In this document: in pieces, positions 17,257 through 26,015 of the stretch
Numbering within the stretch: position 1 is the first letter of the stretch
Layout: each line of letters begins with the position of its first letter
Source of the DNA: JACVRX01 sp963831385
GTDB taxonomy: Bacteria > Actinomycetota > Actinomycetes > Jiangellales > Jiangellaceae
Length of the DNA stretch: 64,000 bases
Assembly: GCA_963831385.1 (NCBI GenBank)
Contig: CAWHPW010000020.1
Location: 1 to 64,000, forward strand
Reading direction: 5' to 3'
Position numbers and translations under genes: made by a program
Notes under the pieces: generated by a model
What the model saw: the letters and a program-made list of their open reading frames with translations, nothing else
Told to the model about the DNA's origin: nothing
The model's database searches: none

Positions 17257-18120
17257 GTGCCCGAGCTTCCAGAGGTCGAGGCGCTGGCCGTGTTCTTACG
17301 TGAGCAGGCAGTCGGCCAGGTCGTCGCGCGGATCGATGTGGCGACGATCAGCGTGCTCAAGACGTACGAACCGCCCCTGACGTCGCTGCAGGGCCTCACG
17401 ATCACCAGAGTCGGTCGGCATGGCAAGTTCCTCGACATCGACTGCGACGGCCTGCACTTCATCACCCATCTGGCTCGGGGCGGCTGGCTGCGATGGAGCG
17501 AAAGCCTGTCGCCGACACCGCCGCGGCCAGGGCGGGGCCCGCTTGCTCTGCGGTTCCACCTCGCCAGCGGCAGTGGGTTCGACCTGACCGAGGCTGGCAC
17601 CAAGAAACGGCTGGCGGTATACGTCGCCCATGACCCAGCCGAGGTACCCGGCATTGCGCGCCTCGGGGTCGATCCGCTCTCCGCCGAATTCTCACCGCAA
17701 CGACTGCGCTCGATCCTCGACGGAGCCGGCCGGGCGCAGATCAAGGGTGTTCTTCGCGATCAGTCGGTCGTGGCAGGTATCGGCAACGCGTACTCCGACG
17801 AGGTGCTGCATGTGGCGCGGCTGTCCCCGTTTCACCCAGCCACATCGCTGACCGATGAGGAGGTCGCGACACTGCACGCGGCCATCGTCGAGACCCTGCA
17901 CGATGCCGTCCAGCGCTCGGCAGGGCTGGCAGCTCGCGAGCTCAAGGACAGCAAGCGGTCCGGGTTGCGTGTGCACGGACGCACCGGCGAGAAGTGTCCG
18001 GTGTGCGGAGACACCGTGCGGGAAGTGTCGTTCGCCGATTCCAGCCTCCAGTACTGCCCTACCTGCCAGACCGGCGGCAAGCCGCTGGCCGACCGACGCT
18101 TGTCACGCTTGCTGAAGTGA
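17257..18120 (+). CDS. Fpg/Nei family DNA glycosylase
   Basis: 287 residues starting at GTG with PELPEVE, where Pro2 is the Schiff-base nucleophile and Glu3 assists. The beta-hairpin lysine lies in GRHGKFLDI. The helix-two-turn-helix region IKGVLRDQSVVAGIGNAYSD and a complete C-terminal zinc finger (CPVC, then CPTC) are present. These enzymes remove oxidised bases such as 8-oxoguanine or pyrimidine lesions and cut the abasic site. The sequence resembles the second actinobacterial Fpg paralog more than classical MutM, so substrate range is uncertain. It follows aat with a short gap. Confidence 0.9.
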   Translation: MPELPEVEALAVFLREQAVGQVVARIDVATISVLKTYEPPLTSLQGLTITRVGRHGKFLDIDCDGLHFITHLARGGWLRWSESLSPTPPRPGRGPLALRFHLASGSGFDLTEAGTKKRLAVYVAHDPAEVPGIARLGVDPLSAEFSPQRLRSILDGAGRAQIKGVLRDQSVVAGIGNAYSDEVLHVARLSPFHPATSLTDEEVATLHAAIVETLHDAVQRSAGLAARELKDSKRSGLRVHGRTGEKCPVCGDTVREVSFADSSLQYCPTCQTGGKPLADRRLSRLLK

Positions 18121-18143
18121 TCTGCAGAGGATAGGGAGCCGTC

Positions 18144-18935
18144 ATGGCCGAGCTGGGCGCGACGCTGCCAGACGGCGTCCAGATGCCGCTCGTCGGATTC
18201 GGGACCTGGCAGCTACGCGGGCGGGAAGCGTATCGGGCGGTGCGGCACGCCCTGGACGTCGGATACCGCCATATCGACACCGCGACGATCTACCGCAACG
18301 AGGCCGAGATCGGACGGGCGCTGCGCGACAGCGGGGTGGCCCGCTCGGAGGTCTTCATCACCACCAAGCTCTGGCCGAGCGACGCCGGCCGTGAACGCCG
18401 GATCATCGCGGCAAGCCTGTCCGCGCTGGGTACCCAGTATGTCGACCTATGGCTGATCCACTGGCCGCCGCGCGGCGGTGCAGTCGGGTCGGTTTGGCAG
18501 GAATTTGTCGCGATCCAGCGCGACGGCCTGGCCCGCTCGATCGGTGTCAGCAACTTCAGCGCTGCCCAGATCGATCATGTGACCGACGCCACCGGAGTGA
18601 CGCCGGCGGTCGACCAGATCGAGTGGTCTCCCCACCTCTACGACCGAAAGGTCGCCGACGAGCTTCAGGTCCGCGGCGTCGTGCTGGAGGGTTACAGCCC
18701 GTTCAAGACCAGCCGCCTGAACGATCCGGTGCTGGGGGATATCGCGGCGCAGCACGGCGTCACCCCAACCCAGGTCGTGCTGCGGTGGCACGTCGACCAC
18801 GGCTTCGTCGTCATTCCGAAGTCGGCCAGCCTGGACCGGATCGCGGCGAACTTCGACGTGTTCGGTTTCTCCTTGGATCCAGCCGAGGTCGCCCGCATCG
18901 ATGCGCTCGGGTCCGGGCGGGGCGGCCGAAGATAG
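18144..18935 (+). CDS. Aldo/keto reductase
   Basis: 263 residues folding as a TIM barrel, with the catalytic tetrad visible: Asp and Tyr in DTATIYRNE, Lys in TTKLWPSD, His in LIHWPP. The substrate and NADPH site pattern IGVSNFSAAQI and the cofactor motif VIPKSASLDRIAANF are also present. The family reduces aldehydes and ketones with NADPH; the natural substrate is unknown. Length is slightly below the usual 275, within the range of the bacterial 2,5-diketogluconate reductase group. It follows the fpg gene by 23 bases and may share its transcript. Confidence 0.9.
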   Translation: MAELGATLPDGVQMPLVGFGTWQLRGREAYRAVRHALDVGYRHIDTATIYRNEAEIGRALRDSGVARSEVFITTKLWPSDAGRERRIIAASLSALGTQYVDLWLIHWPPRGGAVGSVWQEFVAIQRDGLARSIGVSNFSAAQIDHVTDATGVTPAVDQIEWSPHLYDRKVADELQVRGVVLEGYSPFKTSRLNDPVLGDIAAQHGVTPTQVVLRWHVDHGFVVIPKSASLDRIAANFDVFGFSLDPAEVARIDALGSGRGGRR

Positions 18936-19003
18936 GGCAGTCTCCGCATCCCGGCGATCCCCCCTTAGCGAGACGGTGGTGGAGTGCGGGGAGTTCGTTC
19001 GAC

Positions 19004-21949
19004 GTGACCAGCCCGGCGATACTCGAGTCCGTGCGCGAATGGTCCGGCACGGTTCCCTTGATTGGACGCGACGGCGATCTCGCGATCCTCGGTGGTTGGG
19101 CCGCCGAGGCCCGCGGAGGAGCAATCGTCGGCCTGCTCGGCGGCGACGCCGGTATGGGGAAGAGTCGGCTGGTCGCCGAACACGTCGCCCAAGCCGCGGC
19201 CGACGGCGCACTGGTCCTGACCGGCGGGTGCCTCGAGCTCAGCAGCGGTGGCCTGCCGTACGCCCCCTTTGCCGAGGCGTTCCGATCGCTGCGGCCGAGC
19301 GAGCTGCCAGCATTTGCCGCCGACATTCCCGAGCTCGGCATGCTGGTTCCCGAGCTGTCCACCCTCCGGCCGGCTGACGCGGCATTGCCGCCGGACGCCA
19401 ACCCGATGCTCCAGCAAGGCAGACTGCTCGTGGGTGTTCGGCACCTCATCGAGCGCCTCGCCGACACCAGGCCAGTCCAGTTGGTACTCGAAGACCTGCA
19501 CTGGGCGGATGCATCGACCCGGGACCTCTTGACCTATCTGGTCAACACCGTGGAGCAACCCGGGCTGCTGATCCTCGGCACCTACCGCAGCGATGAACTG
19601 CACCGACGTCACCCGTTCCGGCCAGTGCTGGCCGAGCTGGTCCGGTCGGCGCGGGTGCGTCACCATGTGCTGGCGCCGTTGACCGACCCGTCGACTCGGG
19701 AACTGGCGGCCGAACTGATCGGTCCGGCGCCTTCCCACGTGCTGGACAACGCGGCGGCACGCTCGAGCGGCAACCCGTTTGCCGTGGAAGTGCTCGCGGC
19801 GGCCCACAAAGCAGGTGTCACCGGCCTGCCGGCCGCACTCGGTGACGTGCTCATGAGCCGCCTCGGCAGCCTTCCTGAGTCGGTGCTCGACGTGTTGCGG
19901 GTAATGGCAGTAGTCGGTAGACCGGTCTCGCAGGAGTTGCTTGTCGCGCTCACCGGCGCGCCCGAAGATCATGTCGAAGCCGCGCTTTCGGCAGCGATCG
20001 ACGCGCAACAGGTCGTGGTCGATGCAACTGACATGTACGCATTCCGGCATGCGCTGCTGGCCGAAGCGGTACATGGCAGCACACTTCCGGGCCAGCGGCG
20101 ACGGCTGCATCGGCGATTTGCCGAGTATCTCGAGGAGTACCCCGGGCACGCCCTGCGTGGCGGTCCGAAGGTCGAACTGGCATTCCACTTGCTGCGCTCG
20201 GGGGACACCGCGCACGGTCTCGTCGCAGCAGTCCAGGCGATCGACGAAGCGGTTGCCATGCACTCGTACGCGCAGGCCGTAGAACTTGCGGAGCAAGCGT
20301 TGGAGTTGTGGCCCGACGTCGACGATCCGGAGGGTGTGACGGGCCAGACGCGGGTCGACCTGATGCGTCAGGGTGCCGAGGCGGCCTATCTCTCTGGCGA
20401 TTTCGCACGCGCCGAACAGCTTGTCAGCGCCGCGTTGGAACTGGTGGACGAGGCCGCGGATCCGGTGTTGGCCGGGCGGCTGACCGAACGCATCGGTCGG
20501 TTCCGCTGGGCCGGCGGTCAGCCGGCGGAACGAACCGAAGAGGCCTATCGGCGTGCGGTGCAGCTGATTCCTCCAGCGCCCGCGTCAACAGACCGGGCAC
20601 AGGTACTGGCCTCCCTCGGGCAGTACCTGATGCTGCGGCTGCGCCTGGACGAGGCGGTCGATGTCTGCCAGCAGGCGCTGGCGATGGCGCGCGAGGCCGG
20701 TGACGAGCTGGTCGAAGCACACGCGATGGACTCGCTCGGCGCGGCATTGGTCGAGCTCGGCGACCCGGCCGGTATCGCGTACGGGCGGCACGCGCTCGAG
20801 GTGGCAAAGCGACTCGGTGACCTCGACGAGCTCGCGCGCGCCTACGTCAACGTCGTGCTGACTCTCGGCTACGCCTCGGAATGGACCGAGGCCATCCGAA
20901 CAGGCTACGAGGGACTCCAACTGGCCCACGACCGCTATTTGCCCGATTCGTACGTCGGCGCCATCTCCGAGAATGTCGGCCGTGCATTGCTGGCCAGCGG
21001 TCGGTTCCAGGAGGCTCGGTCCTGCGTTCGGGCGGTTCGGTACGCGGGGCCCGGCCCGGTAAAACTGTGGGTGATCTTGCTCCGGTCGGAGCTGGAGCTT
21101 CTAGGCGGTGACCCCGCTGCTGCGCAGCGCGAGCTCATGGCGGCAAGAGCGCTCGGTGCCGGCGAGGATCCACTGTCGTTCCACCACCACCTCGCGACCT
21201 CCGCCGCGGTCGCAGCGGCGCAGGGCAACTGGCGCGAGGTCTTCGCGCTCGTTCGTCACGGCCTCCAGATCGTGCAGGGCGAGACGACAGACCTGCGGAG
21301 AATCCAAGTTTCAATCGAGCTCGCGCGTGTGCTCGACGACGTCCCACCAGGCGATGACCGAACGGAGCTGCTCGAGACGCTGCTCGAGACTGCGAACGCG
21401 GCAGCCGAGCGCATCCGCGAAAGCGTCGGCGAACGGGTCATCCCATTCGTCCTGGTTGCCATTCAGGAGGTGCGAGGCCGCTTGGCCGACCTCAGCGGTG
21501 GCTCGGGGGGCCCATCCTGGGAGGATGTCGCCGCGTCGTGGCAGCGCGCCGGTCATCGGATCTGGGAGATGCGGGCTCGGATCAAGGCCGTCGAGCGCGC
21601 GTTGGAGCAGGGAGATCGGGACCGCGCCGAAGCTGCCTGGACCGCCGCTCGATCGCTGGCCGAGACCATGGACGTGCCGACACTGGCCGAACGGTTGGCC
21701 GCAGTAGGGCGTCGCGGCCGACTCACTGTCGAGCGTTCAAGTGGCGGCGACCAGTACGGGCTGACTCCGCGAGAGTTGGAGGTGCTCGAATTGCTCGCCC
21801 GCGGCCGGACCAACCCGCAGATCGGCAAGACCCTCTTCATCAGTGAGAAGACCGCGAGCGTGCATGTGTCCAACATCCTGCGCAAGCTCGCGGTCGCCAA
21901 CCGCGCCGAGGCCGCCGGGCTGGCCCTGCGCAAAGGCTTGGTCAGCTAG
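19004..21949 (+). CDS. Large ATP-binding LuxR (LAL) family regulator
   Basis: 981 residues. The N-terminal AAA-type ATPase begins at about residue 15 with IGRDGDLAILGGW and the Walker A GLLGGDAGMGKSRL, followed by Walker B-like QLVLEDLHWADAST. The middle (about 400-880) is a long helical region with TPR-like repeats. The C-terminus is a LuxR helix-turn-helix, LTPRELEVLELLARGRTNPQ then TASVHVSNILRKL. LAL regulators such as MalT bind ATP and an inducer to activate target operons. GTG 19004 is preferred because residues before it belong to a shadow of the aldo/keto reductase gene. No target is identified. Confidence 0.88.
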   Translation: MTSPAILESVREWSGTVPLIGRDGDLAILGGWAAEARGGAIVGLLGGDAGMGKSRLVAEHVAQAAADGALVLTGGCLELSSGGLPYAPFAEAFRSLRPSELPAFAADIPELGMLVPELSTLRPADAALPPDANPMLQQGRLLVGVRHLIERLADTRPVQLVLEDLHWADASTRDLLTYLVNTVEQPGLLILGTYRSDELHRRHPFRPVLAELVRSARVRHHVLAPLTDPSTRELAAELIGPAPSHVLDNAAARSSGNPFAVEVLAAAHKAGVTGLPAALGDVLMSRLGSLPESVLDVLRVMAVVGRPVSQELLVALTGAPEDHVEAALSAAIDAQQVVVDATDMYAFRHALLAEAVHGSTLPGQRRRLHRRFAEYLEEYPGHALRGGPKVELAFHLLRSGDTAHGLVAAVQAIDEAVAMHSYAQAVELAEQALELWPDVDDPEGVTGQTRVDLMRQGAEAAYLSGDFARAEQLVSAALELVDEAADPVLAGRLTERIGRFRWAGGQPAERTEEAYRRAVQLIPPAPASTDRAQVLASLGQYLMLRLRLDEAVDVCQQALAMAREAGDELVEAHAMDSLGAALVELGDPAGIAYGRHALEVAKRLGDLDELARAYVNVVLTLGYASEWTEAIRTGYEGLQLAHDRYLPDSYVGAISENVGRALLASGRFQEARSCVRAVRYAGPGPVKLWVILLRSELELLGGDPAAAQRELMAARALGAGEDPLSFHHHLATSAAVAAAQGNWREVFALVRHGLQIVQGETTDLRRIQVSIELARVLDDVPPGDDRTELLETLLETANAAAERIRESVGERVIPFVLVAIQEVRGRLADLSGGSGGPSWEDVAASWQRAGHRIWEMRARIKAVERALEQGDRDRAEAAWTAARSLAETMDVPTLAERLAAVGRRGRLTVERSSGGDQYGLTPRELEVLELLARGRTNPQIGKTLFISEKTASVHVSNILRKLAVANRAEAAGLALRKGLVS

Positions 21950-21975
21950 CGCGCATCGGCGGTGTCAAACCACGG

Positions 21976-22431
21976 CTACGGGGTGGACGTGGGGGAGCTG
22001 GCGGTGCCGCCTATCGCCGGGAAGAGTCCGGCTACCGCGTCCCAGCGGGTGATCTCGCAGCCGTTGTTCCGGGCAAACGAGGCGTCCAGGTCCTCCCCGT
22101 TCCATGGACCCCGCACGGTCGCCGTCTCCGGCCCGCCGAAGATCTGGGTGCATGCCTGGTTGGCCGGAACGGGATCGAGCACCGTCGGGTCGAGGTCGGC
22201 AAGTGCCGCACAGGCGGCCTCGGGCTGTGGGTGCGTGCCGCCGGGCGGGTCACAGGTCAGCGTCCACTCCTGCGGCGCCGTTCCGTCGCCGGGGTCGAAC
22301 CCGATCGTCAGCGCCTTCGCCGGCGATGTCGGGGCTCCCTCGGGGCTGGTTACGGTGGAGCCGGCGTCCCCGTCACCGCAAGCCGCGAGCGCCACGATGG
22401 CGATCAGCGGCACCATCCTCAGGATCGTCAC
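21976..22431 (-). CDS. Subtilisin-inhibitor-like (SSI family) lipoprotein
   Basis: About 151 residues. A short signal MVPLIAIVALAAC has a lipobox and CGDGD follows. After a Ser/Thr/Pro linker the SSI fold shows TLTCDPPGGTHPQPEAAC, PVPANQACTQIFGGPETATV and NNGCEITRWDAV, with the conserved cysteines and the C-terminal CEITRWDA of Streptomyces subtilisin inhibitors. Those inhibitors block serine proteases outside the cell. Here the reactive loop sits around PANQACTQIF. The lipid anchor would hold the protein at the membrane surface. GTG 22431 and ATG 22416 are both possible starts. Hairpin D lies immediately upstream. Confidence 0.78.
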   Translation of the reverse strand: MTILRMVPLIAIVALAACGDGDAGSTVTSPEGAPTSPAKALTIGFDPGDGTAPQEWTLTCDPPGGTHPQPEAACAALADLDPTVLDPVPANQACTQIFGGPETATVRGPWNGEDLDASFARNNGCEITRWDAVAGLFPAIGGTASSPTSTP

Positions 22432-22435
22432 CCCG

Positions 22436-22484
22436 TGATCATGTCGGCTTTGCTGCCGGGGCGCACGCAAACTCGACATGATCA
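22436..22484. repeat. Palindromic hairpin D upstream of SSI-like gene
   Basis: Arms TGATCATGTCG (22436-22446) and complement (22474-22484) pair perfectly. After two mismatched bases the inner TTTGC (22449-22453) pairs with GCAAA (22467-22471), giving a nearly 18-bp stem around a GC-rich loop. Only one copy is in the window. It has the same build as the other short palindromes here but could also be an operator. Confidence 0.65.
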
Positions 22485-22567
22485 TCGAGAAGGCATCAAC
22501 GACACGCCGTCTGCCGGTTTCTAGCCGAATCTACGGTGGCCGCTAGACGGCCTCATAGAGTCCGATC

Positions 22568-23758
22568 GTGGATCCGGTACGCAATCCGTATGCACCCGGA
22601 GCCGGCCAGCGCCCGCCGGAGCTGGCCGGCCGGGACGCCGTACTCCAGCAATTCGACGCCGTCCTGGAGCGAGTGGCCCGCGGCCGGCCCGAGCGCAGCC
22701 TGGTTCTGACCGGCTTGCGCGGTGTAGGCAAAACCGTGTTGCTCAACGCCATGAGGTCGCAGGCAATCGGCCGGCTCTGGGGGACGGGGAAGATCGAGGT
22801 TCGGCCGGATCAGTCGCTTCGGCGCCCGCTGACGAGCGCGCTGCACATGGCGGTGCGGGAACTAGCACCGCGGCACCGGGACCCGACCCGGGTAGCCGCC
22901 TTCCTCGGCGTGCTCAAAGCGTTCGCTCTTCGGTCCAATCCCGACGGGACGAAGCTGCGGGAGCGCTGGCAGCCCGGGATCGACGAGGCGGCCACGGCCG
23001 GCCGTGCGGACAGCGGCGACATCGAGGTCGACCTGGTCGAGCTGTTCGTCGACGCAGCCGGAGTGGCACGAGATGTCGGCGTGGGAATCGCGATCTTCGT
23101 CGACGAGATGCAGGACGTCACCGAACCCGATGTGTCGGCGCTGTGTGCGGCGTGTCACGAGTTGTCCCAGCAGGGCTTGCCGCTGATTGTCGTCGGCGCG
23201 GGCCTGCCGCATCTGCCGGCCGTGCTGTCGGCGTCGAAGTCGTACTCCGAACGGCTGTTCCGATACGTGCGCATCGACCGGCTCGACCGGGCCGCCGCTG
23301 ACCGGGCGCTGGTCAACCCGGCGGCCGAGGAGGGTGTTGCGTATGCGCCGGAGGCTCTCGCGGCGCTCTACGACACAACCGAGGGCTATCCCTATTTCGT
23401 CCAGGCTTATGGAAAGGTCACCTGGGATCACGCGCCCCGCAGCCCGGTCGCCATGGCGGACGTCCTCGTGGCGTCCCCAGAGGCGCAGGCAGAGCTGGCA
23501 GTCGGGTTCTTCGGATCCCGCTATGAGCGCGCGACCCCCGCCGAGCGTGACTATCTGCGGGCGATGGCGGCCCTGTCCGAGACGTCGGACGGGACCGTCT
23601 CGACAGCCGAGGTGGCGAATCATTTGGGTCGCAAACCGTCGTCGCTCTCCCCGGCGCGCGACTCATTGATCAAGAAAGGGCTGGTCTATTCCGGGGAGCG
23701 GGGCACAATCGCCTTCACCGTGCCGCACTTCGACGAGTACCTGCGCAAGCACGGCTGA
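22568..23758 (+). CDS. AAA ATPase with winged-helix C-terminus
   Basis: 396 residues. The N-terminus GRDAVLQQFDAVLERVARG leads to Walker A LTGLRGVGKTVLL (about residues 41-53) and Walker B GIAIFVDEMQDVTEPD. The arrangement resembles the Orc1/Cdc6-like or STAND ATPases found as single genes in actinobacteria. After LPLIVVGAGLPHLP comes a lid region. The last 80 residues (YLRAMAALSE, VANHLGRKPSSLSPARDSLI, KKGLVYSGERG) form a winged helix that probably binds DNA. Function is unknown, and a role in replication is not implied for a bacterium. It starts at GTG with no clear binding site and has no linked partner. Confidence 0.78.
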   Translation: MDPVRNPYAPGAGQRPPELAGRDAVLQQFDAVLERVARGRPERSLVLTGLRGVGKTVLLNAMRSQAIGRLWGTGKIEVRPDQSLRRPLTSALHMAVRELAPRHRDPTRVAAFLGVLKAFALRSNPDGTKLRERWQPGIDEAATAGRADSGDIEVDLVELFVDAAGVARDVGVGIAIFVDEMQDVTEPDVSALCAACHELSQQGLPLIVVGAGLPHLPAVLSASKSYSERLFRYVRIDRLDRAAADRALVNPAAEEGVAYAPEALAALYDTTEGYPYFVQAYGKVTWDHAPRSPVAMADVLVASPEAQAELAVGFFGSRYERATPAERDYLRAMAALSETSDGTVSTAEVANHLGRKPSSLSPARDSLIKKGLVYSGERGTIAFTVPHFDEYLRKHG

Positions 23759-23764
23759 GCCGGG

Positions 23765-24016
23765 TCACCACAGGCCGCCGTTGGAGATGCTGACGGCGAG
23801 CCCGATGAACGAGAGCACCCAGCCGGGCACGATCACCCAGCGCTGCGCGGTCGACGTCGAGATCATCTGGGCCACGGCGCCCAGCGCCAGCCCGACCAGA
23901 CCGGTCCACGAGCCCGGCACGTGCCACGACGGCACGAACGCGCAGATCGTCGAAACCGCTCCGAACGCCAGCACCAGTGCGGCCAGGACGTTCTCCCGGG
24001 TGATCGTCGTCTTCAT
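23765..24016 (-). CDS. Small integral membrane protein
   Basis: 83 residues with three predicted membrane spans (about 8-28, 37-52 and 60-77). The N-terminus MKTTITRENVLAALVLAFGA is basic then hydrophobic. No charged catalytic residues or family motif are recognised. The gene is convergent with the ATPase gene (6 bases between stops) and its upstream region contains a family A palindrome. Confidence 0.65.
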   Translation of the reverse strand: MKTTITRENVLAALVLAFGAVSTICAFVPSWHVPGSWTGLVGLALGAVAQMISTSTAQRWVIVPGWVLSFIGLAVSISNGGLW

Positions 24017-24080
24017 GGGCCGCCAGCCTGCCTACAACCCGGCACCGCGGCAACCCCGACGCGACGTGTCCCGCCGAAGC

Positions 24081-24172
24081 GGGAATGACCACGTTCACCA
24101 TGCCTGCCCGTACATCACCATGCTTGCAAGCCTGGTGACGTACCCGTGGGGGTGGTGAACGTGGTCATTCCC
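24081..24172. repeat. Nested palindromic repeat family A, copy 2
   Basis: Perfect 20-bp outer arms (GGGAATGACCACGTTCACCA at 24081-24100 and its complement at 24153-24172). The inner stem CCCGTACATCACCA pairs across CTTGCAAG with TGGTGACGTACCCG (24107-24146). It lies in the 340-base gap upstream of rpsF, unlike the other copies, which are at gene ends. Confidence 0.85.
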
Positions 24173-24253
24173 AGCGGGGGCATCCACCGGCGGTAGACGA
24201 GGGGCTGTGGATGAGGGAACAGGCGCACCCGAGGCGCTGGTATCCTGGGTCCT

Positions 24254-24290
24254 CGGCCCGGCCGGTACGGGGAGTCCGTACGCCGGGCCG
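24254..24290 (+). promoter_or_regulatory. Candidate r-protein leader hairpin before rpsF
   Basis: A long stem (CGGCCCGG paired with CCGGGCCG, and GTACGG paired with CCGTAC) has a CCG bulge on the 5' side and a GGAGT loop, about 65 bases before the rpsF start. Known S6:S18-binding leaders have a stem with a CCG-containing bulge, which fits. A TATCCT -10-like element at 24241-24246 lies just upstream. The match is by eye only. Confidence 0.5.
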
Positions 24291-24356
24291 TGCGACGCAC
24301 AAGCCCTCCTGCCACGGAGAGACCGTGGCCGCGAAGACCACAGGAGGTGAAAGGCC

Positions 24357-24647
24357 TTGCGTCATTACGAGGTGATGGTGATCCTCGATCCGGAGGTCGA
24401 GGAACGGACCGTAGGTCCCAGTTTGGAGCCGTTTCTCGGCGTGATCCGAAAGTCCGGCGGCACAGTCGAGAAGGTCGACATCTGGGGCCGCCGCAAGCTT
24501 GCCTACGAGATCGACAAGAAGGGCGAGGGCATCTACGCCGTCCTCGATCTGCGCTGTGAACCGGCCGCGGTCCAGGAGCTCGACCGCCAGCTCGGCCTCA
24601 ACGAGTCCATCCTGCGGACCAAGGTCGTCCGCCCGGACGCCCACTGA
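24357..24647 (+). CDS. rpsF: 30S ribosomal protein bS6
   Basis: 96 residues starting at TTG behind a strong AGGAGGTGA site. The protein begins with the family pattern RHYEVMVILDPEVEE and continues with VDIWGRRKLAYEIDKKGEGI and the RTKVVRP end. bS6 pairs with bS18 on the small-subunit platform. It is the first gene of rpsF-ssb-rpsR-rplI, an order standard in actinobacteria. A possible autoregulatory hairpin sits in the leader. Length and motifs are normal. Confidence 0.97.
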   Translation: MRHYEVMVILDPEVEERTVGPSLEPFLGVIRKSGGTVEKVDIWGRRKLAYEIDKKGEGIYAVLDLRCEPAAVQELDRQLGLNESILRTKVVRPDAH

Positions 24648-24699
24648 CCACAGGCTCGCATCTCCTGACCCAGCAACCCCGTCGGGGAGGAAACACACC

Positions 24700-25227
24700 A
24701 TGGCAGGCGAGACCCTCATCACCGTCGTCGGCAACCTGACCGACGACCCGGAGCTGCGCTTCACCCCCAGTGGTGCAGCCGTGGCGAACTTCCGGGTCGC
24801 ATCGACGCCGCGCACCTTCAACCGGCAGACCAATGCCTGGGAGGACGGCGACCCGCTGTTCTTGTCCTGCTCGGTCTGGCGGCAGGCCGCGGAGAACGTC
24901 GCCGAGTCACTGCACCGCGGCGCTCGGGTCGTCGTGACCGGCCGCCTCAAGCAGCGCTCCTATGAGACTCGCGAAGGCGAGAAGCGGACGGTCTTCGAGC
25001 TCGACGTCGACGAGATCGGCCCCAGTTTGCGGTACGCCACGGCAAAGGTCACCAAAACTCAGCGGTCCGGCGGAGGTTTCAGCAACGCTCAGCAGCCGAC
25101 CGGTGGATCCGACCCGTGGGCATCGGCTCCGGCGCAAAGTCAAGGGGGCGGTCAGGCCGCGGCGGACCCGTGGTCCGGCAGCGGTCAGGCACCACCCGCG
25201 GCGGCTGCCGACGAGCCTCCGTTCTAG
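24700..25227 (+). CDS. ssb: Single-stranded DNA-binding protein
   Basis: 175 residues from ATG 24700 behind GGGGAGG. The OB fold shows TLITVVGNLTDDPELRFTPS, the core LSCSVWRQAAENVAES and VTGRLKQRSYETREGEKR. A Gly/Gln/Ala-rich linker leads to the acidic tip DEPPF, which recruits replication and repair partners. SSB coats single-stranded DNA in replication and recombination. It lies between rpsF and rpsR as usual. A longer upstream reading is possible but lies inside rpsF and lacks family resemblance. Confidence 0.97.
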   Translation: MAGETLITVVGNLTDDPELRFTPSGAAVANFRVASTPRTFNRQTNAWEDGDPLFLSCSVWRQAAENVAESLHRGARVVVTGRLKQRSYETREGEKRTVFELDVDEIGPSLRYATAKVTKTQRSGGGFSNAQQPTGGSDPWASAPAQSQGGGQAAADPWSGSGQAPPAAAADEPPF

Positions 25228-25298
25228 ATCCATTCCGACCATCCCGGTCGCAGGCGCCAGCACAGTGACCGGGCTCCCACTCCACAAGGAGCACCACG

Positions 25299-25535
25299 AT
25301 GGCAAAACCCGCTGTGCGCAAGCCGAAGAAGAAGGTCTGCGCATTCTGTAAGGACAAGGTCAAGTACGTCGATTACAAGGACACCGGTGTCCTTCGGAAG
25401 TACATCTCTGATCGCGGCAAGATCCGGGCCCGGCGCGTGACAGGGTGCTGCACACGTCATCAGCGCGACGTGGCGATCGCAATCAAGAATGCCCGCGAGG
25501 TAGCGCTGCTGCCCTATACCTCGACGGCCCGCTGA
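25299..25535 (+). CDS. rpsR: 30S ribosomal protein bS18, zinc-ribbon form
   Basis: 78 residues with KVCAFCKDKVKYVDYKDT, KYISDRGKIRARRVTGCC and TRHQRDVAIAIKNAREVALL. The cysteine pair CAFC with the later CC and His marks the zinc-binding (C+) type of bS18, which many actinobacteria carry alongside a zinc-free copy used under zinc starvation. ATG follows AAGGAG. It sits between ssb and rplI. Confidence 0.96.
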   Translation: MAKPAVRKPKKKVCAFCKDKVKYVDYKDTGVLRKYISDRGKIRARRVTGCCTRHQRDVAIAIKNAREVALLPYTSTAR

Positions 25536-25550
25536 GGAGGGCGACCCGAG

Positions 25551-25997
25551 ATGAAGCTCATCCTCACCCAGGAGGTGTCCGGCCTGGGCGCCGCCGGTGA
25601 TGTGGTCGAGGTCAAGGACGGCTACGGCCGCAACTACCTCGTCCCGCGTGGTCTGGCGATGCGGTGGACTCGTGGTGGCGAGAAACAGCTCGACACGATC
25701 CGGCGCGCCCGGTCGGTTCGCGACATCGCCGACCTTGACACGGCACGCGAAGTCAAGACTCGGTTGGAGTCCGCACCGGTGCCCCTGCTCGTTCGCGCCG
25801 GCGAGACCGGGCGGCTGTTCGGCGCGGTGACCCCGTCGGACATCGTCACGGCTGTCGAGAAGGCCGGCGGTCCGCCGGTCGACAAGCGCCGGATCGAGGT
25901 CAGCAACCCGATCAAGACGGTCGGCGCGCACACCGTGACGGTCCGCCTGCATCCCGAGGTTGCGGCGACTGTCCAGCTCGACGTCGTCGCGTCCTGA
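25551..25997 (+). CDS. rplI: 50S ribosomal protein bL9
   Basis: 148 residues with the N-terminal domain MKLILTQEVSGLGAAGDVVE and YGRNYLVPRGLA, a connecting helix, and the C-terminal domain from LLVRAGETGRLFGAVTPSDI. bL9 binds 23S rRNA near the L1 stalk and helps maintain reading frame. It starts 16 bases after rpsR with a GAGGAGG site. In many relatives a MATE gene and dnaB follow; here a marR/MFS pair is placed in between. Confidence 0.97.
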   Translation: MKLILTQEVSGLGAAGDVVEVKDGYGRNYLVPRGLAMRWTRGGEKQLDTIRRARSVRDIADLDTAREVKTRLESAPVPLLVRAGETGRLFGAVTPSDIVTAVEKAGGPPVDKRRIEVSNPIKTVGAHTVTVRLHPEVAATVQLDVVAS

Positions 25998-26015
25998 GGA
26001 GCTCAGCCAGGTCGT

